The notes: a model not told the origin generated them from the letters alone. A DNA stretch of 53,930 bases from Bacteroidaceae bacterium (GCA_024398495.1 JAKSJA010000010.1:1-53930), one strand, 5' to 3'; positions 8,114 to 17,864 are shown, counted from the stretch's first letter. A program made the numbers and translations.

Positions 8114-9655
8114 TTATTTAAGTGCCTTATTCAGCATATAATAGACCTCATTCATACGGAGTTCTTTCTTGAACTCAGGTATGGTAGTGTCCTTGTTAAT
8201 CTGAACATATTCTATACCTGCCATCTCTGCGAAGTCATCCCAGTACTCTGCTGTAATATCGTAAGAGAAGGCACTATGGTGTGTACCTCCGGCGAGAATC
8301 CATGCGGCAGCACCAACCTCAAACGATGGCTGTGGTACCCATAAAGCAGACGCTACAGGTAAGTTTGGCATTGGTTTCGGTTCGATACATTCCACTTCTT
8401 GAGTGATAAGACGGAAACGGTTACCCAAATCAACGACCGTAGCCTTGATACCCTTGCCCACCTTGGAGGTAAATACCAGACGGGCTGTCTGTTGTTTACG
8501 AACACCAATACCGAGGAAATGCACTTCAAGTGTAGGCTTGTCAGTTGAGATGAGCGGACACACTTCAAGCATGTGCGATTGAAGGATAGAACTTCTGTCG
8601 CCGGCAAAGTTAAGTGTATAATCTTCGAGAAAAGAACAGCCGGTTGGCATTCCCTGTTGAATAACCCACAGGCTACGATACAGGCATGCTGTTTTCCAAT
8701 CGCCTTCTGCTCCGAATCCAATACCTTCTGCCATGAGACGTTGGGATGCAAGTCCCGGGATCTGGTCGAAACCAACAAAATTCGGATTATCAATATCAGC
8801 ATCACCAAGGTCATCAAAGTTGGTAGTAAAGGCTGTCGCACCCTCGTCTTGCAAGACACGACGGAGAGCGATCTCTGCTTTTGCAGCATTCCGAACTTTC
8901 TCCCAATACACATCTTCACCAGATTCGTCAATCTTGATCTTATATTCTTTCTTATACTGCTCAACAAGTTCCCCAACTTCTGCATCTGTCACCTTTTTGA
9001 AATACTCCATTAATGATGATACAGGATAGTAATCGACATGATAACCCAGACGTTGTTCAAATTCCACGCGGTCTCCATCTGTTACAGCTACATTGTTCAT
9101 GTTCATACCAAACATAAGACAACGCACATTCTTTGAATCAGCAATACCAGCAGCGACACGTGCCCAAACAGCAATCTTCTTCTGGGCATCTTCGCTCTTC
9201 CAATATCCTACAACGACTTTTCTTGGTACGCGCATGCGAGTACAAATATGTCCAAACTCAATATCTCCATGAGCACTCTGGTTCAGGTTCATAAAGTCCA
9301 TATCCATTGTATCCCATGGAATTTCCGAGTTGTATTGTGTATGGAAATGCAATAACGGTTTCTGCAGAGCCTGCAAACCCTTTATCCACATCTTGGCAGG
9401 TGAGAATGTATGCATCCATGTTATGATACCGATGCATTTCTCTTCATTGTTGGCAGCCTTCATTACCTCTTCCACTTCTTTGGAAGAGTTGGCTGTACCC
9501 TTATACACCACCTTAACAGGTATATTTCCTGACTCGTTGAGCCCGTTTACCATTTCCTTTGAATGACCATCAACAATCCTTACGGTTTCGCCACCATAAA
9601 GCAACTGTGCACCGGTAACCCACCAAACTTCTAAATTTGCAAAATTTTTAATCAT
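8114..9655 (-). CDS. araA: L-arabinose isomerase
   Basis: A 513-aa cytoplasmic isomerase converting L-arabinose to L-ribulose. It begins with the family signature [17 protein letters not shown] and carries [39 protein letters not shown] and a C-terminal [13 protein letters not shown] with a conserved histidine pair. The length is normal. It lies 11 bp after araD and 13 bp before the kinase. Confidence 0.96.
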   Translation of the reverse strand: MIKNFANLEVWWVTGAQLLYGGETVRIVDGHSKEMVNGLNESGNIPVKVVYKGTANSSKEVEEVMKAANNEEKCIGIITWMHTFSPAKMWIKGLQALQKPLLHFHTQYNSEIPWDTMDMDFMNLNQSAHGDIEFGHICTRMRVPRKVVVGYWKSEDAQKKIAVWARVAAGIADSKNVRCLMFGMNMNNVAVTDGDRVEFEQRLGYHVDYYPVSSLMEYFKKVTDAEVGELVEQYKKEYKIKIDESGEDVYWEKVRNAAKAEIALRRVLQDEGATAFTTNFDDLGDADIDNPNFVGFDQIPGLASQRLMAEGIGFGAEGDWKTACLYRSLWVIQQGMPTGCSFLEDYTLNFAGDRSSILQSHMLEVCPLISTDKPTLEVHFLGIGVRKQQTARLVFTSKVGKGIKATVVDLGNRFRLITQEVECIEPKPMPNLPVASALWVPQPSFEVGAAAWILAGGTHHSAFSYDITAEYWDDFAEMAGIEYVQINKDTTIPEFKKELRMNEVYYMLNKALK

Positions 9656-9666
9656 AATATGTAATT

Positions 9667-10362
9667 TTAAATTGTTTTCTTTTGACCATAATAAGCATTT
9701 GGGCCATGTTTGCGACTAAAATGTTTCTCTACAAGCAATGGATTCATTGTCGTATTAGGATTTAACGTATAAGAAATATAGGCCATCTTGGCACACTGTT
9801 CCATGACAGTAGCATGATAAACAGCCTCAGCAGGATCTTTACCCCATGCAAAAGGACCATGATTCTTTACCAACACACCCGGATTGTGAATATAATTGAG
9901 TTTTGAGAAACGTTCCACAATGACGACACCTGTCTCTTTCTCATACTCATCCATCTGTTCCTTACGCATATCAGCAGTACACGGTATCTCATCATGGAAA
10001 TAATCTGCATGAGTAGTACCAATGTTCTTAATATCCATCCCTGCCTGTGCCCAAGCGGTGGCATAGGTAGAATGGGTATGAACAATACCACCAATATTCG
10101 GGAATGCCTTATACAAAACAAGATGTGTCGGTGTGTCGGAAGACGGATTAAGATCGCCTTCTACGACCTTTCCTGTTTCCAAATCCACAACAACCATATC
10201 GGAAACCTTCATGGCATCATAACTGACGCCAGAAGGTTTTATTACGACAAGTCCTTTTTCACGATCAATACCTGAGACATTTCCCCATGTAAAAATCACA
10301 AGACCATGTTTTACCAAATCAAGATTTGCCTTGAAAACTTTTTCTTTTAGTTCTTCTAACAT
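9667..10362 (-). CDS. araD: L-ribulose-5-phosphate 4-epimerase
   Basis: A 231-aa class II aldolase-fold epimerase that makes D-xylulose 5-phosphate from L-ribulose 5-phosphate. The zinc-binding [14 protein letters not shown] and the later [12 protein letters not shown] histidine region are present, as is the N-terminal [10 protein letters not shown]. It completes the arabinose pathway with the flanking araA and kinase genes, and lies 13 bp after the symporter gene. Confidence 0.95.
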   Translation of the reverse strand: MLEELKEKVFKANLDLVKHGLVIFTWGNVSGIDREKGLVVIKPSGVSYDAMKVSDMVVVDLETGKVVEGDLNPSSDTPTHLVLYKAFPNIGGIVHTHSTYATAWAQAGMDIKNIGTTHADYFHDEIPCTADMRKEQMDEYEKETGVVIVERFSKLNYIHNPGVLVKNHGPFAWGKDPAEAVYHATVMEQCAKMAYISYTLNPNTTMNPLLVEKHFSRKHGPNAYYGQKKTI

Positions 10363-10375
10363 TATAATATATTTT

Positions 10376-12316
10376 TTACCACAACCAGATATACAGAACG
10401 GCTAAAATTGCTATTACAGCAACAGCCCCCCAATTAAATGCCTTGTCCGTCTTGAATATATCCAAATCTATTGCTACACGTTTAGGATCCTGTACTTTAT
10501 CTTTTGCATTTGAACGCAGATAGATGGACAATACAAGGAACAACACAGCAAGGAAGAATACAGACTCAAATCCAAGTGCACGCATTCCCGGTTCCACGAC
10601 ACCTACAATACCTATTGCAAAGCATATTATTGCAAGCACAAAGAAAATACGGGAGTATTTAATCTGCATCTTTATCTCTTTATCTGTAAGCGCATCTGCT
10701 GTTTCCGTCTTCTTGCTCATCAATGACATTGTAACAAATATTGCCACCAAGCAGAAGAATACATATCCCATACGAATGAGGAACGGTGTATCCGGCATAA
10801 TGAACTTGAACAGGATTGAGAATGCAAACGTACCTATTGCAGCAGCAACAGCAGCGGCACCTGAAGCACGTTTCCACAGAAGTCCAAGGCCAAATATTAC
10901 CACTATACCCGGATATACAAAGCCAGAATATTCCTGTATAATCTGGAATGCCTGGTCAGCACCACCCATGATTGGATATACTGCTATCAACGCAATGACA
11001 AGAGCACAGAAAGACGTCAGACGTCCTACACCTACCAGTTTCTTCTCCGATGCCTTCTTATTGATGTATTGTTTATAGATATCCATAGTGAATATCGTGG
11101 AAGTGGAGTTAAACATTGATGCCAAAGACGATATTACAGCCGCAGCAAGAGCAGCAAAAGAAAGTCCCTTGACGAATACTGGCGTAAAGTTACGAATGAG
11201 GAACGGATAGGCATCATCCGAACGGTCAATAGAGCCAAACAGAGTCGCCTTTAAATCAGCACATTCCGGAGAGTTCATGATATAGAAAGCACATACACCA
11301 GGGATGCAAACAATGAAAGGAATCAATATCTTGAGGAATGCAGCGAATATCATACCCTTCTTTGCTTCAGACAATGACTTTGCCGCCAATCCTTTCTGAA
11401 TGATATACTGGTTGAATCCCCAATAACCTGTATTTGTCAGCCACATTGCACCAACTACAAGAGCTATACCAGGAAGTGTGAAATATGGGTCATCTGTAAT
11501 ATTCGGGAACAATGTTTCATTACGTGTTACGACAAGATTAAAATGATGGTCGCCAGTCTGTGATGCACACCAGTTACCAATATGTCCCAATGCACCTAAC
11601 GCACCACCGGCAATATCCATCTTATCAGCGATGACATCAAGAGCAGCATATGCTGTGATGAGTCCACCACCTACTAGGAATGTCACCTGCATTACGTCTG
11701 TCCATGCTACAGAACTCAAACCACCATAGATTGAATAGATACCTGCCACAACAAAAAGGAACAATATCAAAACAATAAGTGTCCAGTCCACATTCATTCC
11801 CATCAAGACACCAGGAACAGCTGGCAAACCAAGAATCTGCTTGATGGCAAGAGCACCTAACCATGATACTGATGTAAGATTGATGAACACATAAAGGAAC
11901 AACCAGAAGATAGAGAAAGCTATACCCACACCACCATTGTAACGATCACGCAGGAATTGAGGTATAGTAAAAATTTTCTTTTCTATCATCAATGGTAACA
12001 AGAACTTACCGACAATGAGCAGTGTTGCCGCTGCCATAAGTTCGTATGCCGCAATGGCAATTCCGGAAGCAAAGGCAGAACCTGACATTCCGATAAATTG
12101 TTCTGCAGAGATATTGGCGGCAATAAGCGATGCACCAACCGCCCACCATGTGAGAGTATTACCTGCGAGGAAGTAATCTGTTGAATTCTTTTCCTGTCCC
12201 TTTTTACCCTTTGAAAGGAACAACCCCAGACAAATAAGTAACACAATATAGCAACCAAAGACGATATAGTCAATAGTTGCGAAACCGTTATTCTGTAAAG
12301 CTTCTATTATCTTCAT
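10376..12316 (-). CDS. Sodium:solute symporter (SSS family), arabinose uptake
   Basis: An inner-membrane symporter of about 646 aa with roughly 14 hydrophobic segments. The [25 protein letters not shown] stretch and [25 protein letters not shown] are typical of SSS sugar transporters. The start [18 protein letters not shown] at 12316 is chosen because family members begin this way; an ATG at 12343 that overlaps the galM stop is the alternative. Context makes L-arabinose the likely substrate. Confidence 0.88.
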   Translation of the reverse strand: MKIIEALQNNGFATIDYIVFGCYIVLLICLGLFLSKGKKGQEKNSTDYFLAGNTLTWWAVGASLIAANISAEQFIGMSGSAFASGIAIAAYELMAAATLLIVGKFLLPLMIEKKIFTIPQFLRDRYNGGVGIAFSIFWLFLYVFINLTSVSWLGALAIKQILGLPAVPGVLMGMNVDWTLIVLILFLFVVAGIYSIYGGLSSVAWTDVMQVTFLVGGGLITAYAALDVIADKMDIAGGALGALGHIGNWCASQTGDHHFNLVVTRNETLFPNITDDPYFTLPGIALVVGAMWLTNTGYWGFNQYIIQKGLAAKSLSEAKKGMIFAAFLKILIPFIVCIPGVCAFYIMNSPECADLKATLFGSIDRSDDAYPFLIRNFTPVFVKGLSFAALAAAVISSLASMFNSTSTIFTMDIYKQYINKKASEKKLVGVGRLTSFCALVIALIAVYPIMGGADQAFQIIQEYSGFVYPGIVVIFGLGLLWKRASGAAAVAAAIGTFAFSILFKFIMPDTPFLIRMGYVFFCLVAIFVTMSLMSKKTETADALTDKEIKMQIKYSRIFFVLAIICFAIGIVGVVEPGMRALGFESVFFLAVLFLVLSIYLRSNAKDKVQDPKRVAIDLDIFKTDKAFNWGAVAVIAILAVLYIWLW

Positions 12317-12339
12317 AATTAAATATTTTTTGTTATTTA

Positions 12340-13512
12340 TCATTTTGTCAATTTCTCTGCAACAGAAAACTTATATGCACAATGGCTGTGATATATTTCC
12401 CCTGCTTTCAACAATGCTGCCGGCCAATTTGGTTTGTTCGGAGTATCTGGATATTTCTGCGTTTCAAGACAAATTGCAGCACGCTTATCATAAACCTTCC
12501 CATATTTTCCCGTGACACTTCCGTCAAGGAAATTGCCAGTATAAACCTGCACTCCAGGTTCGTTAGTATATACATCCAAACGGATGCCGGTTATCGGAGA
12601 CCACAGACTTACTGCAATTTCACCATTTTCAACATCAGCACTTCCGCTATATGTGTTCAAGCACCAGTTATGGTCATATCCCATACCGAATTTCAACTGC
12701 TGATTGTCTGCATTTATATCCTTGCCAATCGCCTTTGGAGTTCGGAAGTCAAAAGGAGTATCTTTTACACTTATTATCTCTCCCGTTGTCATGAACGTAC
12801 TATCAACAGGTGTCATATAGTCGGCATTGATATACAGTTCACAGTTCTCAATGTTTCTTGAAGGATCTCCATTCAGATTAAAGTAGCTATGATTAGTCAT
12901 ATTAATGACTGTTGTAGCAGTTGTTGTTGCAGTATAATCAACATCTATTGTATTGTCCGCTTTAAGAGTATAGACAACAGATGCCGTCACCTCGCCTGGG
13001 AAGTTGGAGTCACCGTCTGGAGACACAAGCGTCATCTTTACCACCGAATCATTAACTTGTTCGCCATCATATACAGCATACTGCCACCCCTGAGGACCAC
13101 CATGCAAACAATGTCCATAGTTATTCACAGGCAACTGAATATCCCTTCCTTCAACAACAATATGTCCTTTGTTTATTCTATTTGCATACCTACCAATGGC
13201 TGCTCCAAAGTCACTGCCGCCATAGGTGGCTGTATCTGCATACTGTTTGATGTTATCATAACCAAGAACAACATCTTGCAATTTTCCATCTTTATCCGCG
13301 ACAAGAATCTGTACGATGCGAGCACCAAAATTCGTAATGCTCACACTCATACCATTTTCATTGACAATGGTAAACAATTTTACAGCCTTGTCATTAACTA
13401 CAGTATCAAACTTCGCCTCATCAAGAGACAAGTCATTTTCCGCACAAGCAAACAAAGAAACAACCATACTTACGCCCAAAATATACTGGACCGATTTTAA
13501 TAACTTTTTCAT
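12340..13512 (-). CDS. galM: Galactose mutarotase lipoprotein (aldose 1-epimerase)
   Basis: A 390-aa aldose 1-epimerase that interconverts sugar anomers. Mature-domain marks are ITNFGARIVQ, NYGHCLHGGPQGW, NMTNHSYFNL, and GMGYDHNWCL. The N-terminus MKKLLKSVQY... ends in a lipobox (SLFAC, Cys23), so it should be lipid-anchored in the cell envelope. The frame stays open to 13605, but the promoter lies inside that extension, so the ATG at 13512 is used. First gene of the arabinose operon. Confidence 0.93.
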   Translation of the reverse strand: MKKLLKSVQYILGVSMVVSLFACAENDLSLDEAKFDTVVNDKAVKLFTIVNENGMSVSITNFGARIVQILVADKDGKLQDVVLGYDNIKQYADTATYGGSDFGAAIGRYANRINKGHIVVEGRDIQLPVNNYGHCLHGGPQGWQYAVYDGEQVNDSVVKMTLVSPDGDSNFPGEVTASVVYTLKADNTIDVDYTATTTATTVINMTNHSYFNLNGDPSRNIENCELYINADYMTPVDSTFMTTGEIISVKDTPFDFRTPKAIGKDINADNQQLKFGMGYDHNWCLNTYSGSADVENGEIAVSLWSPITGIRLDVYTNEPGVQVYTGNFLDGSVTGKYGKVYDKRAAICLETQKYPDTPNKPNWPAALLKAGEIYHSHCAYKFSVAEKLTK

Positions 13513-13552
13513 AACAATAGATATTTTAGTTTGTAATCTTCCGTAAAACGGT

Positions 13553-13584
13553 GTAAAGTTACATTTTTTTTCACACGCAACAAA
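13553..13584 (-). promoter_or_regulatory. Promoter of the arabinose operon
   Basis: On the minus strand TTTG (plus 13581-13584) is followed after 19 bp by TAACTTTAC (plus 13553-13561), about 40 bp before galM. The -7 box has A where the consensus has G, which may mean a weak or activated promoter. The T-run of the upstream terminator overlaps the -33 box. Confidence 0.65.
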
Positions 13585-13617
13585 GAAAAAAGCCAAGATT
13601 TTCATCTCGGCTTTTTG
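13585..13617 (-). terminator. Terminator of the secreted-protein gene
   Basis: Read on the minus strand, AGCCGAGA pairs with TCTTGGCT (one G-U pair) across a 6-nt loop, flanked by A-run and T-run. On the plus strand the G-U pair becomes an A-C mismatch, so the minus direction is the working one. Confidence 0.7.
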
Positions 13618-13639
13618 TATGTATAAATATGGATTTCAG

Positions 13640-15289
13640 TTATTGCTTTATGTATTTTTTACCTTGACGCAAAACAATACCGCGATAGCCTTCATTTACT
13701 CTAACGCCTTGCACATTATAGATAATATCGTGCTTTGCACTTTGTACTTCGTTAATTGCTTTGATATCCGTTGTTGTTGTTATTGAATAGTCGTCAATTA
13801 GAACGTCGCAGGCTGTAGCTTTATCTGATGTCTTAGGATTCATAACAACGAGGCAGATTATTGTCTCTTCAGGAAGTTCGAATGTATAAGATACTTCTGT
13901 CCATCCTTTGTTATTCACATCAACATACTCATCATACTTATAAGTGCCTGCTTTTCCGTCAACAACAGGAACGTAGCCTGGACGAACTTGTGATGCATCT
14001 TGAGTGGCACTGTTGGTTTTTGCATAGAACTTAACGGCATACCATCCAGCAGGGAGTTTCATCTCCTTGAACGCAAGACGAACATTGCTTGAAGCATTAC
14101 ACTTTACGTTTACGGCATAACTTCCTCCATGAGCATCTGTGCTTTGCTCAAGAGTTGCATTTGATGCAGTACATGCAGACTTCCAACTCTTCGGCAAGTT
14201 ATTTACCCAAGTTTCAAAATCACCATTCTCAAATGTCTCAAGACCACCGATTGGTGTTGGAGCTGTTCCGTTTGTGATATCATTCCAGTTGACAAGAGCG
14301 ATTTCTGGCTGACCATTATAGTCTTTATAGACTCCCTTGCAAGTACCACTAAGAAGATCGCCTATCATCCAGTGTGAAGGAACACCGTTGGCATAGAGTT
14401 CAAGATTCTTTTCACCCACTTTGCGAGTGAGGAATACACCATTTACATTACCACTTGCATTTGTAGCGAAATCGTCTATCTCTTCATCTTTGATAGGCAC
14501 GATTACAGGCCATCCTTCAGTTGTTGGAGTCTCTTTCAAGAGATCGTCAAGACCTGCATAAGTTTTTGCCATCTGATAAGTTTCCGAACTGATAGCGCTC
14601 TTCTTGCCGTCTTTTTCTGCATAAGCAGATATCGTTGTAGTCTGATCTACTGTGATAGCAGATTTATATTCGTTGTAATTTACGCCATCAATAGAGTAGT
14701 AAATCTTACCAGCCTCTGCTGTAAGTTCAACTTTTTGTGTTTCGTAGAACACACCACCCTTTATACTGAATTTAGGTGCCGTAAGACTGCCTGCAAAGTA
14801 GATGTTTATTTTCGTAATTTGGGTGTTGTGCTCAGATGTTACCTGAAGCTGATAGATTGTACCCGCAGCCTGATATTTAGAGTCAATAGCATAACTATTT
14901 GTAACATCCTTGGCTCCTGTTGTCTCTGTGCTGACTGCTACGGTTTCGTCACCATTTACAGCAAAAATGTTTTGCTTAACTGCTGTAGAAGCACTAGATG
15001 TACCTACAACTTCAATCTTTGTTACCGCAGATTTGAAAGCAGAAAAAGTAAGAGTAGAACCTTTCTTACCTAACATCAAATAACCTTGCGTGTTGAAATA
15101 ATAAGCGTTTGATGCAGCCAAAGTAATAGAATAAGTCCCATCAAAGAATGTCTTCTCCTCTTTCAGCCCAGCACCAGAACCTACAGGTAATCCCCACTTT
15201 TCATTAGTGGTAAAGTCTAAAACTATGTCCTGTGCAAAAGATGTTGCAGAAATCACAATTGCACATACAAAAAGTAAAAGTTTTTTCAT
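13640..15289 (-). CDS. Secreted multidomain protein with chitobiase-like domain
   Basis: A 549-aa exported protein. The signal peptide is MKKLLLFVCAIVISATSFAQ, cut after Ala/Gln. Residues ~170-245 (APKFSIKGGVFYETQKVEL...IYYSIDGVNY) resemble the chitobiase/beta-hexosaminidase C-terminal domain. The section around 345-500 (GDFETWVNNLPKSWKS...) looks like a carbohydrate-binding beta-sandwich. The end (IIYNVQGVRVNEGYRGIVLR) resembles the short C-terminal beta segment common on secreted Prevotella proteins. No catalytic motif was recognised. It has its own terminator and two promoters in duplicated 56-bp elements. Confidence 0.75.
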   Translation of the reverse strand: MKKLLLFVCAIVISATSFAQDIVLDFTTNEKWGLPVGSGAGLKEEKTFFDGTYSITLAASNAYYFNTQGYLMLGKKGSTLTFSAFKSAVTKIEVVGTSSASTAVKQNIFAVNGDETVAVSTETTGAKDVTNSYAIDSKYQAAGTIYQLQVTSEHNTQITKINIYFAGSLTAPKFSIKGGVFYETQKVELTAEAGKIYYSIDGVNYNEYKSAITVDQTTTISAYAEKDGKKSAISSETYQMAKTYAGLDDLLKETPTTEGWPVIVPIKDEEIDDFATNASGNVNGVFLTRKVGEKNLELYANGVPSHWMIGDLLSGTCKGVYKDYNGQPEIALVNWNDITNGTAPTPIGGLETFENGDFETWVNNLPKSWKSACTASNATLEQSTDAHGGSYAVNVKCNASSNVRLAFKEMKLPAGWYAVKFYAKTNSATQDASQVRPGYVPVVDGKAGTYKYDEYVDVNNKGWTEVSYTFELPEETIICLVVMNPKTSDKATACDVLIDDYSITTTTDIKAINEVQSAKHDIIYNVQGVRVNEGYRGIVLRQGKKYIKQ

Positions 15290-15330
15290 AAGTGTTTTTG
15301 TTTAAAAAATTAAATTATTCCGATTTGCTC

Positions 15331-15381
15331 GCAAAGTTACAACAAACCGAGCACAGAAACAAAAATAATTTGAATTATTTT
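15331..15381 (-). promoter_or_regulatory. Proximal promoter of the secreted-protein gene
   Basis: Minus strand: AAAATAATT palindromic upstream part (plus 15366-15381), TTTG (plus 15360-15363), 20 bp, TAACTTTGC (plus 15331-15339). It matches the rpmB promoter nearly base for base over the same 51-bp length. Confidence 0.75.
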
Positions 15382-15549
15382 AGATTTTATTTATAGAAAG
15401 CATAGAGTTCTACTCTAATGATTTCGAAAATGAAAAATCATTAAAACGCAGTTTTTTGTTTATGTTGAGGTGCCGTGTAAGTTCACCAAAGGTAAAGTTA
15501 CAAAAAACCGAGCACAGAAACAAAAATAATTTGAATTATTTTAGATTTT
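15333..15549. repeat. 56-bp promoter-bearing direct repeat, two copies
   Basis: Copies at 15333-15388 and 15494-15549 differ at one base. Each contains the upstream A/T palindrome, the TTTG box and most of the -7 box. The 105 bp between them hold two small inverted repeats (TAGAGT/ACTCTA and AATGATT/AATCATT) but no gene. Confidence 0.85.
15492..15524 (-). promoter_or_regulatory. Distal promoter of the secreted-protein gene
   Basis: In the second repeat copy, TTTG (plus 15521-15524) precedes TAACTTTAC (plus 15492-15500) by 20 bp on the minus strand. The -7 box has A instead of G, so this copy may be weaker. It would give a leader of about 200 nt. Confidence 0.5.
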
Positions 15550-15601
15550 CCTTATCGAAAACAAAAAAATCATTTTCTGAGACTCTTTTTCTGTTTTTTT
15601 G

Positions 15602-15626
15602 TAACTTTGCACGCATAACTTATGCG
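15602..15626 (+). promoter_or_regulatory. truA -7 box and start-codon palindrome
   Basis: TAACTTTGC is at 15602-15610; no good TTTG lies at the usual distance. The truA ATG is only 12 bp downstream, so the mRNA must be nearly leaderless. A perfect inverted repeat CGCATAA-C-TTATGCG (15612-15626) spans the start codon. Confidence 0.6.
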
Positions 15627-16353
15627 TTATTTCATCACACTTCAATACGACGGAAAGAATTATCACGGTTGGCAGATACAACCAAATGCCATTACCGTAG
15701 AGGAGACTGTTGAGAAAGCACTCGCAACAATTTTCCGGCAGTCCATTGACATTGTTGGTGCTGGGCGTACTGATACCGGTGTCCATGCGTCAATGATGGT
15801 TTGTCATTTCGATACGCCACATCCAATAGAAGATTGCGGTCAACTGACATATAAACTAAACAAGATTCTGCCAAATGACGTATGCATAAACAAGATTGAA
15901 CATGTTGATGATGACATGCATGCCCGATTTTCTGCAAAAAAGAGGACATACCACTATCATATCCACACGCGAAAGGACGCTTTTCTTAGAGATTATTCGT
16001 ATTACCTCACCTACCCTCTTGATTTTGGGAAAATGAACGAAGCCTGCAACATATTGATTGAACAAACTGACTTCAGGGCATTTTGCAAAGCTGGCAGCGA
16101 CACGAAGACAACAGAATGCACCATTTATGAAGCAAAATGGGAAAAGACTCACGAAAACAGTTTCACGTTCATCATCACTGCCAACCGTTTTCTGAGAAAT
16201 ATGGTGCGTGCCATAGTAGGCACCCTCATCGAGGTGGGAAGGGGAAAGATAACGCTCAGCGAGTTCCAAGGCATCATCCAAAACGGTTCGCGCAACGATG
16301 CCGGCGACTCCGTGCCAGCACACGCTTTATTCCTGACGAATATAGAGTATTGA
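15622..16353 (+). CDS. truA: tRNA pseudouridine(38-40) synthase
   Basis: A 243-aa pseudouridine synthase that modifies positions 38-40 of the tRNA anticodon arm. The catalytic aspartate is D51 in GAGRTDTGVHA. RYFITLQYDGKNYHGWQIQ and NRFLRNMVRAIVGTLIEVGRGK are further TruA marks, and the length is normal. It has its own promoter and is followed by the separately promoted S6 operon. The predicted transcript has almost no leader. Confidence 0.96.
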   Translation: MRYFITLQYDGKNYHGWQIQPNAITVEETVEKALATIFRQSIDIVGAGRTDTGVHASMMVCHFDTPHPIEDCGQLTYKLNKILPNDVCINKIEHVDDDMHARFSAKKRTYHYHIHTRKDAFLRDYSYYLTYPLDFGKMNEACNILIEQTDFRAFCKAGSDTKTTECTIYEAKWEKTHENSFTFIITANRFLRNMVRAIVGTLIEVGRGKITLSEFQGIIQNGSRNDAGDSVPAHALFLTNIEY

Positions 16354-16370
16354 AAATAAATATAAATTTA

Positions 16371-16403
16371 TTTGGTAGTGTTTTCAGTTTATTGTAACTT
16401 TGC
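16371..16403 (+). promoter_or_regulatory. Promoter of rpsF-rpsR-rplI
   Basis: TTTG (16371-16374), 20 bp, TAACTTTGC (16395-16403): a near-perfect Bacteroidota promoter. It gives a leader of about 50 nt that begins with the hairpin at 16408-16422. Confidence 0.78.
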
Positions 16404-16407
16404 ATCC

Positions 16408-16422
16408 GCATTTTGAAAATGC
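16408..16422 (+). promoter_or_regulatory. Small leader hairpin of the S6 operon
   Basis: GCATTTT-G-AAAATGC forms an inverted repeat close to the predicted 5' end of the rpsF mRNA. S6:S18 binds leader RNA of this operon in other bacteria; whether this stem takes part is unknown. Confidence 0.35.
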
Positions 16423-16462
16423 ATTAAAAAATTTATAAACAATTAAAAAACAAAAACGCATT

Positions 16463-16855
16463 ATGCAACATTATGAAACCGTTTTCATTTTGACTCCCGT
16501 TTTATCTGATGCTCAGATGAAGGAAACGGTCGCTAAGTTCAAAAAGGTTCTCACAGACAGCGAGGCAAAGATTTTGAACGAAGAGGCTTGGGGTCTTAAA
16601 AAAATGGCTTATGCTATTGACAAGAAGACAACAGGTTTTTACAATCTGTTTGAATTTACAGCTGAGCCTGACGTAGTAAACAAATTGGAAATTGCTTTCC
16701 GCCGTGATGAGAAAGTTCTTCGTTTCATCACTGTAAAACTCGACAAGTATGCTATTGAGTATGCTGAAAAACGTCGCAAGAAGTACAGCAACAAGAGCGA
16801 AGAGAAACCGGCAGAAAAAAAGATTGTTGAACCAGAAACATTTGAGGAGGAATAA
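16463..16855 (+). CDS. rpsF: 30S ribosomal protein S6
   Basis: A 130-aa bS6 of the small subunit, which pairs with S18 on the platform. It starts [16 protein letters not shown] and has the ferredoxin-like S6 core to about residue 95. A charged tail ([15 protein letters not shown]...EEE) follows, longer than in the shortest homologues. The stop is 2 bp before the rpsR start. Confidence 0.97.
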   Translation: MQHYETVFILTPVLSDAQMKETVAKFKKVLTDSEAKILNEEAWGLKKMAYAIDKKTTGFYNLFEFTAEPDVVNKLEIAFRRDEKVLRFITVKLDKYAIEYAEKRRKKYSNKSEEKPAEKKIVEPETFEEE

Positions 16856-16857
16856 TT

Positions 16858-17124
16858 ATGGCACAGAATAGTGAAGTAAGATATCTGACTCCTGTAGCAG
16901 TCGATAACAAAAAGAAGAAATACTGTCGTTTCAAGAAAAGCGGCATCAAATATATAGACTATAAAGATGCTGAATTCTTGAAAAAATTCCTCAACGAGCA
17001 AGGCAAGATTCTTCCTCGCCGTATCACAGGAAACTCTCTCAAATACCAGCGTCGCGTAGCACAGGCTGTAAAGCGTGCACGCCAACTCGCTCTTCTTCCT
17101 TATGTAACTGATATGATGAAATAA
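16858..17124 (+). CDS. rpsR: 30S ribosomal protein S18
   Basis: An 88-aa bS18, recognised by [40 protein letters not shown] and the basic ending [20 protein letters not shown]. It binds S6 on the 30S platform. Middle gene of rpsF-rpsR-rplI with very short gaps. Confidence 0.97.
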   Translation: MAQNSEVRYLTPVAVDNKKKKYCRFKKSGIKYIDYKDAEFLKKFLNEQGKILPRRITGNSLKYQRRVAQAVKRARQLALLPYVTDMMK

Positions 17125-17139
17125 ATCGGAGGCTGAACT

Positions 17140-17739
17140 ATGGAAATTATATTAAAAGAAGATATTCTGGGCTTAGGCTACAAGAATGACATCGTGAATG
17201 TAAAACCTGGTTACGGTCGTAACTATCTTATCCCTACAGGAAAAGGTGTTATTGCCTCTCCGACTGCAAAGAAGATTCTCGCAGAGAACATCAAACAGCA
17301 GGCACGCAAACTTGAGGCTATCAAGCTTGAGGCTCAGAAGAAAGGCGACGCTCTGCAGGGTGCAAGTGTTGAAATACCAGTAAAAGTTAGTGCAAATGGC
17401 GTAGCATACGGCTCAGTAGGTGTAACTCAAGTTATTGAAGCACTGAAAGCACAAGGTTTTGATATTGACCGCAAGATTGTCACTATGCGTGATGTGAAGA
17501 AAGTTGGCGATTTCGTTGCCCTGGTTCATTTCCACAAGGAAGTTGTTGTTGAGATACCTGTAAAGGTCATCGCTGAAAACGCAGAAGAACTGGCAGCAGA
17601 GGCAAGAGCTCGCAAGGCAGAACTGCAGGCAAAGAAAGACGCAGCAAAGGCTGCCGAGAACGGTATTGACGAAGCAACAGAAGCTGAAGACGAGAAAGAA
17701 GCACTCGAAGAAATGGGTGTTGCTGACAAAGAAGCTTAA
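17140..17739 (+). CDS. rplI: 50S ribosomal protein L9 with long acidic tail
   Basis: A 199-aa bL9. The N-terminal domain (MEIILKEDILGLGYKNDIVNVKPGYGRNYL) and the C-terminal domain ending near residue 148 (FHKEVVVEIPVKVI) are normal. About 50 extra residues follow, rich in Ala, Glu, Lys and Asp, ending EEMGVADKEA; typical L9 is near 150 aa. The tail has simple composition and is probably unstructured or helical. Confidence 0.95.
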   Translation: MEIILKEDILGLGYKNDIVNVKPGYGRNYLIPTGKGVIASPTAKKILAENIKQQARKLEAIKLEAQKKGDALQGASVEIPVKVSANGVAYGSVGVTQVIEALKAQGFDIDRKIVTMRDVKKVGDFVALVHFHKEVVVEIPVKVIAENAEELAAEARARKAELQAKKDAAKAAENGIDEATEAEDEKEALEEMGVADKEA

Positions 17740-17759
17740 CCGTAAATATCATATTGTTA

Positions 17760-17798
17760 AAGAATCCTCAACTATTCAAGGTTGGGGATTCTTGTTTT
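17760..17798 (+). terminator. Terminator of the S6 operon
   Basis: A 13-bp stem (17760-17772 with 17781-17793, one G-T wobble) has an 8-nt loop and is followed by GTTTT. It lies 20 bp after the rplI stop. Confidence 0.85.
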
Positions 17799-17807
17799 AA
17801 TCAAAAC

Positions 17808-17841
17808 CTTGCATAAAGACACTAACTTTTTGTATCTTTGC
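17808..17841 (+). promoter_or_regulatory. Promoter of the GHMP kinase operon
   Basis: CTTG (17808-17811), 21 bp, TATCTTTGC (17833-17841). The kinase ATG at 17865 is about 24 bp downstream, the short leader usual in this window. Confidence 0.6.
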
Positions 17842-17864
17842 AAAGAATTTATACTCTTATCAAT

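Noticed and set aside
12340-13605. Longer galM frame starting at 13605
   Set aside because: It would include the promoter and terminator, and the lipoprotein signal begins cleanly at 13512.
17838-17864. Upstream start for the GHMP kinase
   Set aside because: It begins inside the -7 promoter box, so it would not be transcribed as part of the message.
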